From Fusobacterium necrogenes (lineage in GTDB: Bacteria; Fusobacteriota; Fusobacteriia; Fusobacteriales; Fusobacteriaceae), in the NCBI RefSeq assembly GCF_900450765.1, contig NZ_UGGU01000003.1:372001-436000 (forward strand): a stretch of 64,000 bases of DNA. The letters are read 5' to 3'. Shown here in pieces: positions 9,090 through 20,129 of this stretch (its first letter is position 1; every line of letters begins with the position of its first letter). The position numbers and the translations under genes are program-made. The notes beneath the pieces were generated by a model. It did not search any database. It was not told the origin of the DNA and was given only the letters and a program-made list of their open reading frames with translations.

Positions 9090-9182
9090 AAAAAAGTAAG
9101 TAATATAGTCTAAAGCAACTTCTTATGAAATTTAAATTTAAAATATGAGGTTGTTTTAGATTTTTTATTTATTACTTTTTTA
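9090..9182 (+). terminator. Nested-stem terminator after apt
   Basis: An inner 14-bp stem (9109-9122 with 9147-9160, two G-U pairs) sits inside an outer A-run/T-run stem (9090-9099 with 9172-9181). A T-rich tail follows. It fits a bidirectional-looking intrinsic terminator between apt and rel. Confidence 0.7.
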
Positions 9183-9206
9183 ATTGTAGATAGAAAAGAG
9201 GAGATT

Positions 9207-11390
9207 ATGAATTATTGGGAAGAGATACTAAAAGAAATAGAGGAAAATAATCTAAAAGTTGATATTGAAAAAATAAAATTAGCTTTTTTCTTTGCTGAAG
9301 AGTGCCATGAAGGACAATATAGAAAATCTGGGGAAGATTATATTATGCATCCAGTAGAGGTTACAAAGATCTTAATAGATATGAAAATGGATACAGATAC
9401 TATAGTCGCTGGAATACTTCATGATATAGTAGAAGATACTTTAATTACTTTAGCTGATATAAAATATAATTTTGGAGAAGCAGTAGCAACATTAGTTGAC
9501 GGGGTAACTAAGTTAAAAACTCTTCCTAATGGTACTAAAAAGCAAGATGAAAATATAAGAAAAATGATTTTAGCTATGGCTCAAAATTTAAGAGTAATAA
9601 TTATAAAACTTGCAGATAGACTTCATAATATGAGAACTATGAAGTATATGAAACCAGAAAAGCAAATATCCATCTCCCAAGAAACTTTAGATATTTATGC
9701 ACCTCTTGCTCATAGATTAGGAATAGCTAAGATTAAGTGGGAATTAGAAGATTTAGCTTTACGTTACTTAAAACCAAAAGAATATATAAATATAAAATCT
9801 TTGATTGATTCTAAAAAGAAAGAAAGAGAAGAGTATATTCAAGAGTTTATTGAAAAGATAGTAAATTTATTACATGAAACTGGCATAAAAGGAAGTGTAA
9901 AAGGAAGATTTAAGCATTTTTACAGTATTTATAAAAAGATGTATGAAAAAAATAAAGAATTTGATGATATTTATGACTTAATGGGTGTAAGAATAATAGT
10001 TGATACAGAGGGAGAATGTTATAATACATTAGGAGTAATTCATAGTCATTTTAGACCTGTACCTGGAAGATTTAAAGATTATATTGCTGTACCAAAATCT
10101 AATAACTATCAATCTATTCATACTACTATAGTAGGCCCACAAGGGAAATTTATAGAGATACAGATAAGAACAGAAGAGATGGATAAGGTAGCTGAAGAAG
10201 GGATTGCTGCACACTGGAGTTATAAAGAGCACAGTAAAGTGACGAAGAGTGATCAGGTGTATGGATGGCTTAGAAATATTTTGGAACTACAAAAAGAAAC
10301 AGAAACAGCTCAAGAGTTTATCGATAGTGTAACAAAAGATATAATAAATGAAACAGTGTTTGTATTTTCACCTAAAGGGGATATTACAGAGTTACCTCAA
10401 GGAGCTACACCTCTTGATTTTGCTTTCTCAATACATACTCAAATAGGATGTAAGTGTGTAGGTGCTAAGGTTAATGGAAAAATAGTGACACTTGATTATA
10501 AGTTACAAAATGGAGATAGAGTAGAAATTATAACTTCTAAAAATTCTAAGGGACCAAATAAAGATTGGTTAGACATTGTTGTTACTCATGGTGCAAAAAG
10601 TAAAATTAAGAAAGTTTTAAAAGATTTAGTAAGAGACCAAACTATAAAAAATGGTAGAGAAAATCTTGAAAGAGAGTTGGGAAAACTTGGAATAACTTTA
10701 AAAGAAATGGAAGATGACCCAATTATTAAAAAGCATATGGAAAAGAATAATATTACATCTTTAGATGAATTTTATTATCATGTTGGTGAAAGACGAAGTA
10801 AGATAGATATAATAATTGATAAACTTAGAAAAAAAATAGAAAAGGAAAGAAAAATTGAAAATATAAATATTGAAGAGTTAATGGAGAAGAAAAAAGAGAA
10901 AGAGAAAAATTCTTCAAGTAAAAATGACTATGGAATAATAATTGATGGAATAAATAACACCTTAATTAGATTTGCTAGATGTTGTACACCTTTACCAGGA
11001 GATGAAATTGGAGGATATGTAACTAAACTTACAGGAATAACTGTCCATAGAAGAGATTGTAAAAATTTTCAAAGTATGGTAGCTCAAGATCCTACTAGAG
11101 AGATAGATGTACAATGGGATAGCAAAGTAGTGGAACAAAAGGAAAATAAATATAAATTTACATTTAATGTACTTGTGTATGATAAACCAAATATACTTAT
11201 GAATATCATAAATTTGATAGCAAATCATAAAATCCATTTAATTACAATAAATAGTAATGAGGTAAATAGAAATGGTGAAAGATATATGAATTTCCAAATT
11301 ACAATAGAGATTTCAAATAAAAATGAATATAAATATCTATTGAATAATATGCTAAAAATGAAAGAGATAATATCAGTAGATAGGACTTAG
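9207..11390 (+). CDS. rel: Bifunctional (p)ppGpp synthetase/hydrolase
   Basis: A full-length RelA/SpoT homologue, 727 residues. The HD hydrolase domain is intact: His48, His72-Asp73 and Glu76-Asp77 (HDIVEDT). The synthetase domain follows ('GRFKHFYSIYKKMY', 'DLMGVRIIVDT', 'SNNYQSIHTTIVGP'). A TGS domain (about 385-445, 'VFVFSPKGDITELPQGATPLDF'), a Cys-rich insert ('FARCCTPLPGDEIGGY') and a C-terminal ACT domain complete it. Both activities are therefore expected from one protein. An AGAGGAG site lies just before the ATG. tgt follows 12 nt later. Confidence 0.95.
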   Translation: MNYWEEILKEIEENNLKVDIEKIKLAFFFAEECHEGQYRKSGEDYIMHPVEVTKILIDMKMDTDTIVAGILHDIVEDTLITLADIKYNFGEAVATLVDGVTKLKTLPNGTKKQDENIRKMILAMAQNLRVIIIKLADRLHNMRTMKYMKPEKQISISQETLDIYAPLAHRLGIAKIKWELEDLALRYLKPKEYINIKSLIDSKKKEREEYIQEFIEKIVNLLHETGIKGSVKGRFKHFYSIYKKMYEKNKEFDDIYDLMGVRIIVDTEGECYNTLGVIHSHFRPVPGRFKDYIAVPKSNNYQSIHTTIVGPQGKFIEIQIRTEEMDKVAEEGIAAHWSYKEHSKVTKSDQVYGWLRNILELQKETETAQEFIDSVTKDIINETVFVFSPKGDITELPQGATPLDFAFSIHTQIGCKCVGAKVNGKIVTLDYKLQNGDRVEIITSKNSKGPNKDWLDIVVTHGAKSKIKKVLKDLVRDQTIKNGRENLERELGKLGITLKEMEDDPIIKKHMEKNNITSLDEFYYHVGERRSKIDIIIDKLRKKIEKERKIENINIEELMEKKKEKEKNSSSKNDYGIIIDGINNTLIRFARCCTPLPGDEIGGYVTKLTGITVHRRDCKNFQSMVAQDPTREIDVQWDSKVVEQKENKYKFTFNVLVYDKPNILMNIINLIANHKIHLITINSNEVNRNGERYMNFQITIEISNKNEYKYLLNNMLKMKEIISVDRT

Positions 11391-12569
<1,179 letters not shown>

Positions 12570-12612
12570 AATATAATTACAATTATCCTTTAATATTACA
12601 GGGAAATTATTA

Positions 12613-12642
12613 TTGACCGAACTTAAGAAATTATGCTATAAT
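12613..12642 (+). promoter_or_regulatory. Sigma-70-type promoter for secG
   Basis: A TTGACC box at 12613-12618 and a perfect TATAAT at 12637-12642 are separated by 18 nt, and secG starts 37 nt downstream. Confidence 0.7.
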
Positions 12643-12679
12643 TTAGTGGATATTTATAGAAAATTCTAGGAGGCATGGA

Positions 12680-12904
12680 ATGGAAACTTTGTTTACAGTT
12701 TTATTATTCATTTTTGCTATTTCATTAATAATATTAGTGTTGATACAACCAGATAGAAGTCACGGAACATCTGCAAGTATGGGTTTAGGAGCATCAAATA
12801 CAGTATTTGGAATATCAAAAGATGGTGGTCCTTTAGCTAGAGCAACAGAGATTGTAGCGACATTATTTATTATTAGTGCACTTTTATTATACTTAGTAAA
12901 ATAA
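12680..12904 (+). CDS. secG: Preprotein translocase subunit SecG
   Basis: A 74-residue membrane protein with two hydrophobic segments (about residues 3-22 and 53-72) joined by a polar loop. The family features are 'ILVLIQPDRSHGTSASMGLG' and 'NTVFGISKDGGPLARATEI'. SecG assists SecYE in protein export across the inner membrane. It has its own promoter, an AGGAGG site, and a strong terminator immediately after the stop, so it forms a single-gene transcript. Confidence 0.92.
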   Translation: METLFTVLLFIFAISLIILVLIQPDRSHGTSASMGLGASNTVFGISKDGGPLARATEIVATLFIISALLLYLVK

Positions 12905-12910
12905 AGTAAG

Positions 12911-12940
12911 AGACGTATTGGGTCCAATACGTCTTTTTTA
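12911..12940 (+). terminator. Intrinsic terminator of secG
   Basis: A 10-bp perfect stem (AGACGTATTG with CAATACGTCT) with a 4-nt loop is followed by a run of T. It lies 6 nt after the secG stop. Confidence 0.9.
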
Positions 12941-12955
12941 TAGGTAGATGATAGA

Positions 12956-14188
12956 ATGACAAATAATATATTTGGAAATAATTATGAAGTGGTAAAGCCT
13001 CTAGCTATGAAGTTGCGTCCACAAAATTTAGATGATTTTATAGGACAGGAAAAACTTTTAGGGAAGGGAGGAATACTTAGAAAACTTATAGAAAGACAAA
13101 ATATCTCTAATTCAATTTTTTATGGACCACCTGGTTGTGGGAAAAGTTCTCTAGGAGAGATAATTTCTAAAAGTATCAATAGTAATTTTGAAACTTTAAA
13201 TGCCACTACAGCTTCTTTAAATGATTTGAGAGAAGTAGTAGAGAGGGCTAAAAAGAGTATAGAGTTTTATGGTAAGAAGACAATACTTTTTTTAGATGAG
13301 ATACATAGGTTTAATAAGATGCAACAAGATGCCCTTCTTTCTTATTGTGAAAACGGAACTATTACTCTTATAGGAGCTACTACTGAAAACCCTTATTATT
13401 CTCTTAATAATGCCTTACTTTCAAGAGTTATGATTTTTGAATTTAAAGCTTTAGAGAGAAAGGATATTGAGAAAATAGTTAGAAGAGGAATAGAAAAATT
13501 AGAGTTAAAAGATGTATCAGATGAAATAATAGAGTGTATTTTAGATATATCTCAAGGTGATAGTAGAATAGCTTTAAATTATCTTGAGCTCTATAAAAAT
13601 AGTTGTACAAATTTGAAACTAGAAGAGGTATTAGAAATTTTTAGAACAAGACAAGTTTCATATCATAAAGCTGAAGATAAATACAATTTAATTTCAGCTA
13701 TGATAAAAAGTATGAGGGGAAGTGACCCAGACTCAGCTCTTTATTGGCTAGGGAGATTACTTGCTGGTGGAGAGGACCCAAGATATATAGCTAGACGTCT
13801 TGTGGTACATGCTAGCGAAGATATAGGAATGGCTAATCCAGAAGCTATGCTTGTAGCAAATAGTGCTATGATGGCAAGTGAAAGAATAGGTATGCCAGAA
13901 ATTAGAATAATTTTAGCTCAAGCTGTAATCTATATAGCTATTTCTACTAAGAGTAATTCTTGTTATATGGGAATAGCTAAAGCTTTAGAGGATATTGAAA
14001 ATGGAGATATGGAAGCTGTTCCACAAAATATTTGTCATAATCCAAAAGGATATTTATATCCACATGATTATCAAGGAAATTTTGTAAAACAAAAATATAG
14101 TAATAAAAAAAGGAAATATTATATTCCTGGAGATAATAAAAATGAAAAACTCATAAAAGAAAAGTTAGAAAAATTATGGGGAAAATAG
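12956..14188 (+). CDS. rarA: Replication-associated recombination protein A (AAA+ ATPase)
   Basis: RarA/MgsA is a clamp-loader-like AAA+ ATPase acting at stalled replication forks. Walker A 'FYGPPGCGKSSLGEI' (about residues 54-68), Walker B 'ILFLDEIHRFNKMQQDALL', sensor 1 'GATTENPYYSLNNALLSR' and the C-terminal tetramerisation domain ('ARRLVVHASEDIGMANPEA', 'AKALEDI') are all present. At 410 residues the length is normal. The promoter is unclear. An AGGTAGA site precedes the ATG, and hisS follows 13 nt after the stop. Confidence 0.95.
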   Translation: MTNNIFGNNYEVVKPLAMKLRPQNLDDFIGQEKLLGKGGILRKLIERQNISNSIFYGPPGCGKSSLGEIISKSINSNFETLNATTASLNDLREVVERAKKSIEFYGKKTILFLDEIHRFNKMQQDALLSYCENGTITLIGATTENPYYSLNNALLSRVMIFEFKALERKDIEKIVRRGIEKLELKDVSDEIIECILDISQGDSRIALNYLELYKNSCTNLKLEEVLEIFRTRQVSYHKAEDKYNLISAMIKSMRGSDPDSALYWLGRLLAGGEDPRYIARRLVVHASEDIGMANPEAMLVANSAMMASERIGMPEIRIILAQAVIYIAISTKSNSCYMGIAKALEDIENGDMEAVPQNICHNPKGYLYPHDYQGNFVKQKYSNKKRKYYIPGDNKNEKLIKEKLEKLWGK

Positions 14189-14201
14189 AAGAGGTGAAGT
14201 A

Positions 14202-15443
14202 ATGAAACTTATAAAAGCTGCTAGAGGAACAAAGGATATTTTTGGAGAAGATGCAGTAAAATATACATATATATCTAAGACAGCTCAAGAAATATTTGAA
14301 AGTTATGGATATACATTTATAAAAACTCCAATATTTGAAGAGACTGATTTATTCAAAAGAGGAATTGGAGAGGGAACAGATGTAGTAGAGAAAGAGATGT
14401 ATACTTTTAAAGATAGAGGAGATAGAAGCTTAACTTTAAGACCTGAAAATACAGCTTCTGTTGTAAGATCGTATCTAGAGAATGCTATCTATGGAAAAGA
14501 AGATGTTACTAAATATTACTATAATGGTTCAATGTTTAGATATGAGAGACCTCAAGCAGGAAGACAAAGAGAGTTTAACCAAATAGGAGTAGAGGTTTTA
14601 GGAGAAAGCTCACCTATATTAGATGCTGAAGTTATTGCTATGAGTTACTCTCTATTAGAAAAATTAGGAATTACAGATTTAGAGGTACACATTAACTCTG
14701 TAGGAACTAATGCTTCTCGTACTAAGTATAGAGAGATGCTATTAAACTTCTTAGAGCCAATGAAAGAAGAACTTTGTGAAGATTGTAGAATGAGAATGGA
14801 GAAAAATCCTTTAAGAGTTCTAGATTGTAAAGTTGACAAGTGTAAAGAGCTTACTAAAGATGCTCCTAGTATAATAGATTCATTAAATGAAGAGGAAAGA
14901 GCTCATTATGAAACTGTAAAAAAATACTTAGATATTTTTGGAGTGAAATATGTAGAAGATTCAAGACTTGTAAGAGGACTTGACTACTATTCAAGTACTG
15001 TTTATGAGATAGTAACTAATAAATTAGGAGCTCAAGGAACTGTATTAGGTGGTGGAAGATATGATAATCTATTAAAGCAGTTAGGAGATAAGGATATACC
15101 AGCTGTAGGATTTGCTGCTGGAGTAGAGAGAATGATGATGCTTCTTGAAGATTATCCTAAAAATAATCCAGATGTATATGTAGCTTGGTTAGGAGAAAAT
15201 ACTCAAGAGTTTGGATTAAAAATAGCTAAAATTTTAAGAGATAATGGAATAAAAACTTTTGTTGATTTTAATTCTAAAGGAATGAAATCTCATATGAAAA
15301 AAGCTGACAAATTAGCAGTAAAATACTGTATAATTGTTGGAGAAGATGAGATGAATAAAGATGTTGTGGTGCTAAAAGATTTTAGTGCTAGAACTCAAGA
15401 AGAGATGAGCTTAGAAAAAGCTATTGAGATAATTAAAAAGTAA
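14202..15443 (+). CDS. hisS: Histidyl-tRNA synthetase
   Basis: A class II aminoacyl-tRNA synthetase of 413 residues. The opening KAARGTKDIFGED, motif 2 'FRYERPQAGRQREFNQIG', the His A-type motif 'RGLDYYSSTVYEI' and motif 3 'AVGFAAGVERMMMLL' are clear. A C-terminal anticodon-binding domain follows ('DVYVAWLG...'). An AGAGGTGAAG site precedes the ATG. No T-box leader is present upstream. aspS follows after 93 nt, an arrangement common in many bacteria. Confidence 0.97.
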   Translation: MKLIKAARGTKDIFGEDAVKYTYISKTAQEIFESYGYTFIKTPIFEETDLFKRGIGEGTDVVEKEMYTFKDRGDRSLTLRPENTASVVRSYLENAIYGKEDVTKYYYNGSMFRYERPQAGRQREFNQIGVEVLGESSPILDAEVIAMSYSLLEKLGITDLEVHINSVGTNASRTKYREMLLNFLEPMKEELCEDCRMRMEKNPLRVLDCKVDKCKELTKDAPSIIDSLNEEERAHYETVKKYLDIFGVKYVEDSRLVRGLDYYSSTVYEIVTNKLGAQGTVLGGGRYDNLLKQLGDKDIPAVGFAAGVERMMMLLEDYPKNNPDVYVAWLGENTQEFGLKIAKILRDNGIKTFVDFNSKGMKSHMKKADKLAVKYCIIVGEDEMNKDVVVLKDFSARTQEEMSLEKAIEIIKK

Positions 15444-15536
15444 ATAATAATTATATTGTAATTAGCTATGGAAACTTAAGAGTTATGTAATATAGAATAA
15501 TTTTTAGTTTTCAAGTATATTAAGGAGAGGGTAAGA

Positions 15537-17333
15537 ATGATTTACAGGACTCATAATCTTGGTGAATTAAGAAAAGAGAATATCGGACAGACAGTTACAC
15601 TATCTGGTTGGGTAGATACAACTAGAGACTTAGGAGGATTAACTTTCGTCGACTTAAGAGATAGAGAGGGAAAAACTCAAGTAGTTTTTGATATAGATGT
15701 AGCTCCAAAGGATGTTGTAGAACAAGCTCAAAAATTAAGAAATGAAGCAGTTATAAGAGTAGTAGGAACTGTAAGAGAAAGACATAGCAAAAATATGAAT
15801 ATCCCAACTGGAGAGATAGAAGTATTTGCTACTGAACTAACTATCTTAAATAACTGTGATGTATTACCATTCCAAATAACTGGAACAGAGGATAATTTAA
15901 ACGAAAATATCAGATTAAAATATAGATATTTAGATATCAGAAGACCTAAGATGTTAAATAATCTTAGAATGAGACATAAGATGATAATGGCTATTAGAAA
16001 TTATATGGATAAAGAGGGATTTATCGATGTGGATACTCCATTATTAAATAAATCTACTCCAGAAGGAGCAAGAGACTTTTTAGTACCTTGTAGAATCAAT
16101 CCAGGAACTTTTTATGCATTACCTCAATCTCCACAATTATTTAAACAACTTTTAATGATAGCTGGAGTAGAGAGATATTTCCAAATAGCTAAATGTTTTA
16201 GAGATGAGGATTTAAGAGCAGATAGACAATTTGAATTCACTCAATTAGACGTAGAGATGTCATTTGTTGAGATGGATGATGTAATGAATACAATAGAGGG
16301 ATTAGCTAAGAATGTATTTACAGCAATAACAGGAGAAGTAGCTGATTATAAATTCCCAAGAATGCCTTATGCTGAAGCTATGGCAAGATTTGGTTCTGAC
16401 AAACCAGATGTAAGATTTGGAGTGGAGCTAAAAGATTTAACAGAGATAGTTAAAAATTGCGGATTTAAAGCATTTAAAGATGTAGCTGACAATGGTGGAA
16501 TTGTAAAATGTATAACAGCTCCAAAAGCTTTTGAAAAATTCTCAAGAAAAGTTCTTGGAGAGTATGAAGAGTATGCTAAGAGATATTTTGGTGCAAAGGG
16601 AATGGCATACATAAAAATAGCTGAAGATGGAGCTATAACTTCTCCAATAGCTAAATTTTTCTCAGAAGAGGAAATGAAAGCTATCATAGCTAAGGCTGAA
16701 GCAAATCCAGGAGATGTAATTTTAATAATAGCTGATAAAGCAAAAGTAGTATATGGAGCTTTAGGAGCTATGAGACTTAGAATAGGAAAAGAGTTAGATT
16801 TAATTAATAATGATGAGTTTAAATTCCTATGGGTAGTAGATTTCCCAATGTTTACTTATGATGAAGAAGAGGGAAGATACAAAGCTGAGCACCATCCATT
16901 CACTTCTATCAAAGGAGAAGATATGGAAGCTTTCTTAGGTGGACAAACTGAAAGTATTAGAACTAACACTTATGATATGGTATTAAATGGATTTGAAATA
17001 GGAGGAGGTTCTATAAGAATATTTAATCCTGAAATCCAAAACAAAGTGTTTGAAAGATTAGGATTATCTTATGAAGAAGCTAGAGAGAAGTTTGGATTCT
17101 TCGTAGATGCTTTCAAATATGGAGCACCACCTCATGGAGGACTTGCTTTTGGAATAGACAGATGGCTAATGGTAATGTTAAAAGAGGTTTCTATAAGAGA
17201 GGTTATTCCTTTTCCTAAAACAAATAAAGGGCAATGTTTAATGTCAGAAGCACCAAATTTTGTTGACAAAGAGCAATTAGATGAGCTAAATATTGCTGTA
17301 ACTTATAAAGAAGAAGAAAAAATAGAAAAGTAA
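15537..17333 (+). CDS. aspS: Aspartyl-tRNA synthetase (bacterial type)
   Basis: A class II synthetase of 598 residues. The N-terminal OB anticodon-binding domain ('[23 protein letters not shown]') is followed by the catalytic core with '[20 protein letters not shown]', '[19 protein letters not shown]' and C-terminal motif 3 '[12 protein letters not shown]'. The GAD insertion domain (about residues 285-430) marks the bacterial type. Whether it is discriminating or not cannot be told from sequence alone. AAGGAGAGGG precedes the ATG. Confidence 0.97.
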   Translation: MIYRTHNLGELRKENIGQTVTLSGWVDTTRDLGGLTFVDLRDREGKTQVVFDIDVAPKDVVEQAQKLRNEAVIRVVGTVRERHSKNMNIPTGEIEVFATELTILNNCDVLPFQITGTEDNLNENIRLKYRYLDIRRPKMLNNLRMRHKMIMAIRNYMDKEGFIDVDTPLLNKSTPEGARDFLVPCRINPGTFYALPQSPQLFKQLLMIAGVERYFQIAKCFRDEDLRADRQFEFTQLDVEMSFVEMDDVMNTIEGLAKNVFTAITGEVADYKFPRMPYAEAMARFGSDKPDVRFGVELKDLTEIVKNCGFKAFKDVADNGGIVKCITAPKAFEKFSRKVLGEYEEYAKRYFGAKGMAYIKIAEDGAITSPIAKFFSEEEMKAIIAKAEANPGDVILIIADKAKVVYGALGAMRLRIGKELDLINNDEFKFLWVVDFPMFTYDEEEGRYKAEHHPFTSIKGEDMEAFLGGQTESIRTNTYDMVLNGFEIGGGSIRIFNPEIQNKVFERLGLSYEEAREKFGFFVDAFKYGAPPHGGLAFGIDRWLMVMLKEVSIREVIPFPKTNKGQCLMSEAPNFVDKEQLDELNIAVTYKEEEKIEK

Positions 17334-17354
17334 TAGAAAATAAAATATTAGTAC

Positions 17355-17383
17355 TTGAAAAATTCATAAATAAGTGATATAAT
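17355..17383 (+). promoter_or_regulatory. Consensus sigma-70 promoter of the structured RNA
   Basis: TTGAAA at 17355-17360 and TATAAT at 17378-17383 with the ideal 17-nt spacing. Transcription should begin near 17390, just before the paired region of the RNA. Confidence 0.8.
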
Positions 17384-17389
17384 TTCCTT

Positions 17390-17624
17390 AACGAGAATAG
17401 ATTTCTGACCTACACGTTATTTCTTGAGGTTTTGGGCCTAATGTCGTCATGGGGTTGGCGCTGCTCTCAGTAGCTCAGCAAAGTCACGAATGACTTAGAG
17501 CTTAAGTTGATTACGGACTCTGTATGCTGTTAGTAACTGACTACCACTTATGGTTTTGGCGACTAAAACCGTATTGAAGACGGTAGGTTGGAGCTTTTCT
17601 TATGGGACTTTGTCCCTTTTTTTT
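17390..17624 (+). ncRNA. ssrS: Structured non-coding RNA, probable 6S RNA
   Basis: About 235 nt between aspS and argS with no sensible ORF, bounded by a consensus promoter and an intrinsic terminator. The two ends pair: 17405-17413 with 17583-17591 (9 bp, two of them G-U), then CGT with ACG. Inside, the 5' strand GAGGTTTTGGG faces a local hairpin GGTTTT...AAAACC (17552-17570). Beyond this lies an irregular long arm (CCTAATG with CACTTATGG, GTCA with TGAC), and an apical hairpin AAGTCA-CGAA-TGACTT is enclosed by GCTC/GAGC. Closing stem, central bubble with a 3'-side hairpin and long terminal arm is the layout known for 6S RNA, the RNA polymerase-binding regulator. The SRP, RNase P, tmRNA and T-box signatures are absent. 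Class assignment rests on hand folding. Confidence 0.6.
17604..17624 (+). terminator. Intrinsic terminator of the structured RNA
   Basis: The hairpin GGGAC-TTT-GTCCC is followed by eight T. It ends the non-coding RNA 42 nt before argS. Confidence 0.85.
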
Positions 17625-17666
17625 ATTTGAAAATATTATGAAATGTGTTGAGAAGAAGGTGAAGAG

Positions 17667-19379
17667 ATGCATATTGTGGATAGAGAGATAGCTAGAATTT
17701 TTGAGGAGACGGTTATTAAATTATACAATGATAAGGAGTTAAAAAAGATAGAAATATCGGTAGCTACAAATGAAAAATTTGGAGATTTTCAAACCAATTT
17801 TGCTATGATGAATTCTAAAATAATAGGGAATAATCCAAGAATGATAGCTCAAAAGATAATGGATAACTTAGTAAAAAATAATGTTATAGAGAAACTTGAG
17901 ATAGCTGGGCCAGGATTTATTAATATATTTTTAAAGAGTGAATATTTAGGAGAGCTATTAAAAAAATCAAGAAAGGAAAAATATGATTTTTCATTTTTAA
18001 ATAGAAAAGGAGATGTAGTTATAGATTTTTCTTCTCCAAATATAGCTAAAAGAATGCATATAGGTCATCTACGTTCAACAATAATAGGAGATTCTATAGC
18101 AAGAATTTATAGATATTTAGGTTATCATGTTGTAGCAGATAATCATATAGGGGACTGGGGAACTCAATTTGGAAAGCTTATTATAGGATATAGAAGATGG
18201 TTAGATAGAGAAGCTTATAAAGTCAATGCTATAGAGGAACTTGAAAGAGTATATGTGGAGTTTACAAAGCAATCTGAAGAGCATCCAGAACTTGAAGAAG
18301 AAGCTAGAGTTGAGCTTAAAAAGTTACAAGATGGAGATAAAGAAAATTTTGCTCTTTGGAAAGAGTTTATAAAAGTATCATTAGATGAGTATGCAAAGCT
18401 TTATGGAAGATTAGATGTACATTTTGATACTTATTATGGAGAGTCATTCTATCATGATATGATGCAAGGTGTAGTTGAAGAATTAGTAGAAAAGAAAATA
18501 GCAGTAGAAGATGATGGAGCTAAAGTAGTATTCTTCCCAGAGGAAGATAACCTATTCCCATGTATAGTACAAAAGAAAGATGGTGCTTTTCTATATTCTA
18601 CATCTGATATAGCTACTGTAAAATTTAGAAAAGATAACTATAATATTAATAAAATAATATATTTAACAGATGAGAGACAACAAGACCACTTTAAACAATT
18701 CTTTAAAATAACAGATATGTTAGGATGGAATGTTCCTAAACATCATATCTGGTTTGGAATAATGAGATTTGCTGATGGAGTATTCTCTACAAGAAAAGGA
18801 AATGTAATTAGACTTGAGCAACTAATGGATGAGGGTAAAAAGAGAGCTTATGATATAGTAAATGAGAAAAACCCAGATTTATCATTTGAAGAAAAAGATA
18901 ATATAGCTGAAATAGTTGGAGTAGGAGCTATAAAATATGCTGATCTATCTCAAAATAGACAAAGTCCAATAATATTTGAATGGGATAAAATTTTAAGTTT
19001 TGAAGGAAATACTGCTCCATATCTTCAATACTCTTATGCTAGAATTCAATCTATTTTAAGAAAGGCAGAATCAGAAGGTAAAGGAATAGATTTTACTAAA
19101 ACTATATTAATAAAAACTCCTCAAGAGAGAGCTTTAGCTAATCATATAGCTGCTTTCCCTATGGCAGTAATAAAAGCTTCTGAAACATTTAAGCCAAATG
19201 TGATAGCTGATTACCTATTTGAATTAGCTAAGAAGTTTAATAGCTTCTACAATAGTTGTCCAATACTTAATCAGGAAGATGAGATTTTATTCTCAAGAGG
19301 ATTACTTGCTAAAGTAGCTGGAGATACTATAAAAGATGGATTGGATTTACTTGGAATTAGAACATTAGAAAGAATGTAA
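17667..19379 (+). CDS. argS: Arginyl-tRNA synthetase
   Basis: A class I synthetase of 570 residues. The N-terminal Add-1 domain (about residues 1-110) is followed by the HIGH motif 'SSPNIAKRMHIGHLRSTI' (about 122-139). The KMSKS-equivalent is 'FSTRKGNVIRLEQLMDEG'. A C-terminal DALR anticodon-binding domain ends the protein. GAAGGTGAAGAG precedes the ATG at 17667. It is separated from the RNA by that RNA's terminator; any readthrough control is speculative. Confidence 0.97.
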   Translation: MHIVDREIARIFEETVIKLYNDKELKKIEISVATNEKFGDFQTNFAMMNSKIIGNNPRMIAQKIMDNLVKNNVIEKLEIAGPGFINIFLKSEYLGELLKKSRKEKYDFSFLNRKGDVVIDFSSPNIAKRMHIGHLRSTIIGDSIARIYRYLGYHVVADNHIGDWGTQFGKLIIGYRRWLDREAYKVNAIEELERVYVEFTKQSEEHPELEEEARVELKKLQDGDKENFALWKEFIKVSLDEYAKLYGRLDVHFDTYYGESFYHDMMQGVVEELVEKKIAVEDDGAKVVFFPEEDNLFPCIVQKKDGAFLYSTSDIATVKFRKDNYNINKIIYLTDERQQDHFKQFFKITDMLGWNVPKHHIWFGIMRFADGVFSTRKGNVIRLEQLMDEGKKRAYDIVNEKNPDLSFEEKDNIAEIVGVGAIKYADLSQNRQSPIIFEWDKILSFEGNTAPYLQYSYARIQSILRKAESEGKGIDFTKTILIKTPQERALANHIAAFPMAVIKASETFKPNVIADYLFELAKKFNSFYNSCPILNQEDEILFSRGLLAKVAGDTIKDGLDLLGIRTLERM

Positions 19380-19402
19380 TTTATATTTTATAACAGGAAG
19401 GG

Positions 19403-19443
19403 ACACCTAAAATCTTATTATTTAAGATTTAGGTGTATTTTTT
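19403..19443 (+). terminator. Intrinsic terminator of argS
   Basis: A 14-bp stem (ACACCTAAAATCTTA with TAAGATTTAGGTGT, one bulged A) is followed by a T-run. It begins 24 nt after the argS stop. Confidence 0.88.
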
Positions 19444-19551
19444 TATTGGTAATATTAGAGAATATAAAATTATGGAGAAGTTTTTCAGTTAGTTGGTAAT
19501 AAGAATGAAGAATATAGATAATTATTAAAATAAATTTTAAGGAGTAGAAAA

Positions 19552-20025
19552 ATGAGAAAAGAAATTGAAAAATTAATAGCTGAAAATGAAAAAATATCTT
19601 TAGAAAAAATAGCTAAAGAGTTAGGAATATCTCTAATAGAGGTATTAAGAGAAGCTCCAACAGCAAGAAAATATCCTCTTGAGAAAAGAGAAGAACTTTT
19701 TGAAATATTAAGAGGATGGGAAAAAGTTTTTCTATTAGTAGTAACTCCTAACTTTGTTTTGGAAATAAAAGATAAGTTTCCAAAGGGATTTTATGCCCAT
19801 GGGTATTTAAATTTCCATGATCCAGAATCTTCAATAGGAGGACATTTAAGTGTTGATAAAATAAAAGAGATTTTCTTAGTAGAGGATAATATGTTTGGAA
19901 GAAAAAGTTGTTCAATAAGATTCTATGGGGAAGATGAGAAGGAAATATTTGCTATATATGTCCCAAGAGATGATAAGAAAGAATTAATTAAAGAGTATTT
20001 AGATTGTTTTTACTCTTTGATATAA
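19552..20025 (+). CDS. hutX: Cytosolic heme-utilization carrier HutX/ChuX family
   Basis: A 157-residue protein of the HutX/ChuX family of intracellular heme carriers. The N-terminus (residues 1-40) is a short helix-turn-helix-like part ('KISLEKIAKELGISLIEVLR'), as in the family. The core contains 'GWEKVFLLVVTPNFVLEIK', 'PKGFYAHGYLNFHDP' and 'GGHLSVDKIKEIFLVE'. It probably passes imported heme to the radical-SAM enzyme encoded at 27489-28757. It has its own AAGGAG site and a terminator, and lies on the opposite strand from the heme importer, 2.6 kb away with a zinc transporter between. No palindrome like those at hutW and znuA is visible upstream. Confidence 0.85.
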   Translation: MRKEIEKLIAENEKISLEKIAKELGISLIEVLREAPTARKYPLEKREELFEILRGWEKVFLLVVTPNFVLEIKDKFPKGFYAHGYLNFHDPESSIGGHLSVDKIKEIFLVEDNMFGRKSCSIRFYGEDEKEIFAIYVPRDDKKELIKEYLDCFYSLI

Positions 20026-20043
20026 AAGTGCTAATAAAAAGAG

Positions 20044-20099
20044 AAAAAGCTGTTAAAAACTAGAATTGTAAAATTTTTTAGTGATAACAGCTTTTTTTA
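20044..20099. terminator. Bidirectional terminator between hutX and znuB
   Basis: AAAAAGCTGTTA (20044-20055) pairs with TAACAGCTTTTT (20085-20096), with A-runs and T-runs on the two sides. It can serve hutX (+) and the znu operon (-). Confidence 0.8.
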
Positions 20100-20129
20100 A
20101 TATTTAAAAAGTTATATATTTTTAGAGTA

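Noticed and set aside
10992-11237. Small frame opposite to the Rel C-terminal region
   Set aside because: It is a shadow of the TGS/ACT part of a clear Rel protein.
17390-17624. T-box leader of argS, SRP RNA, RNase P RNA or tmRNA
   Set aside because: There is no T-box UGGNACC-type antiterminator, no GGAAG apical signature of SRP RNA, no conserved RNase P core and no tag-coding stretch or CCA-type ends. The paired ends with a central bubble fit 6S RNA better.
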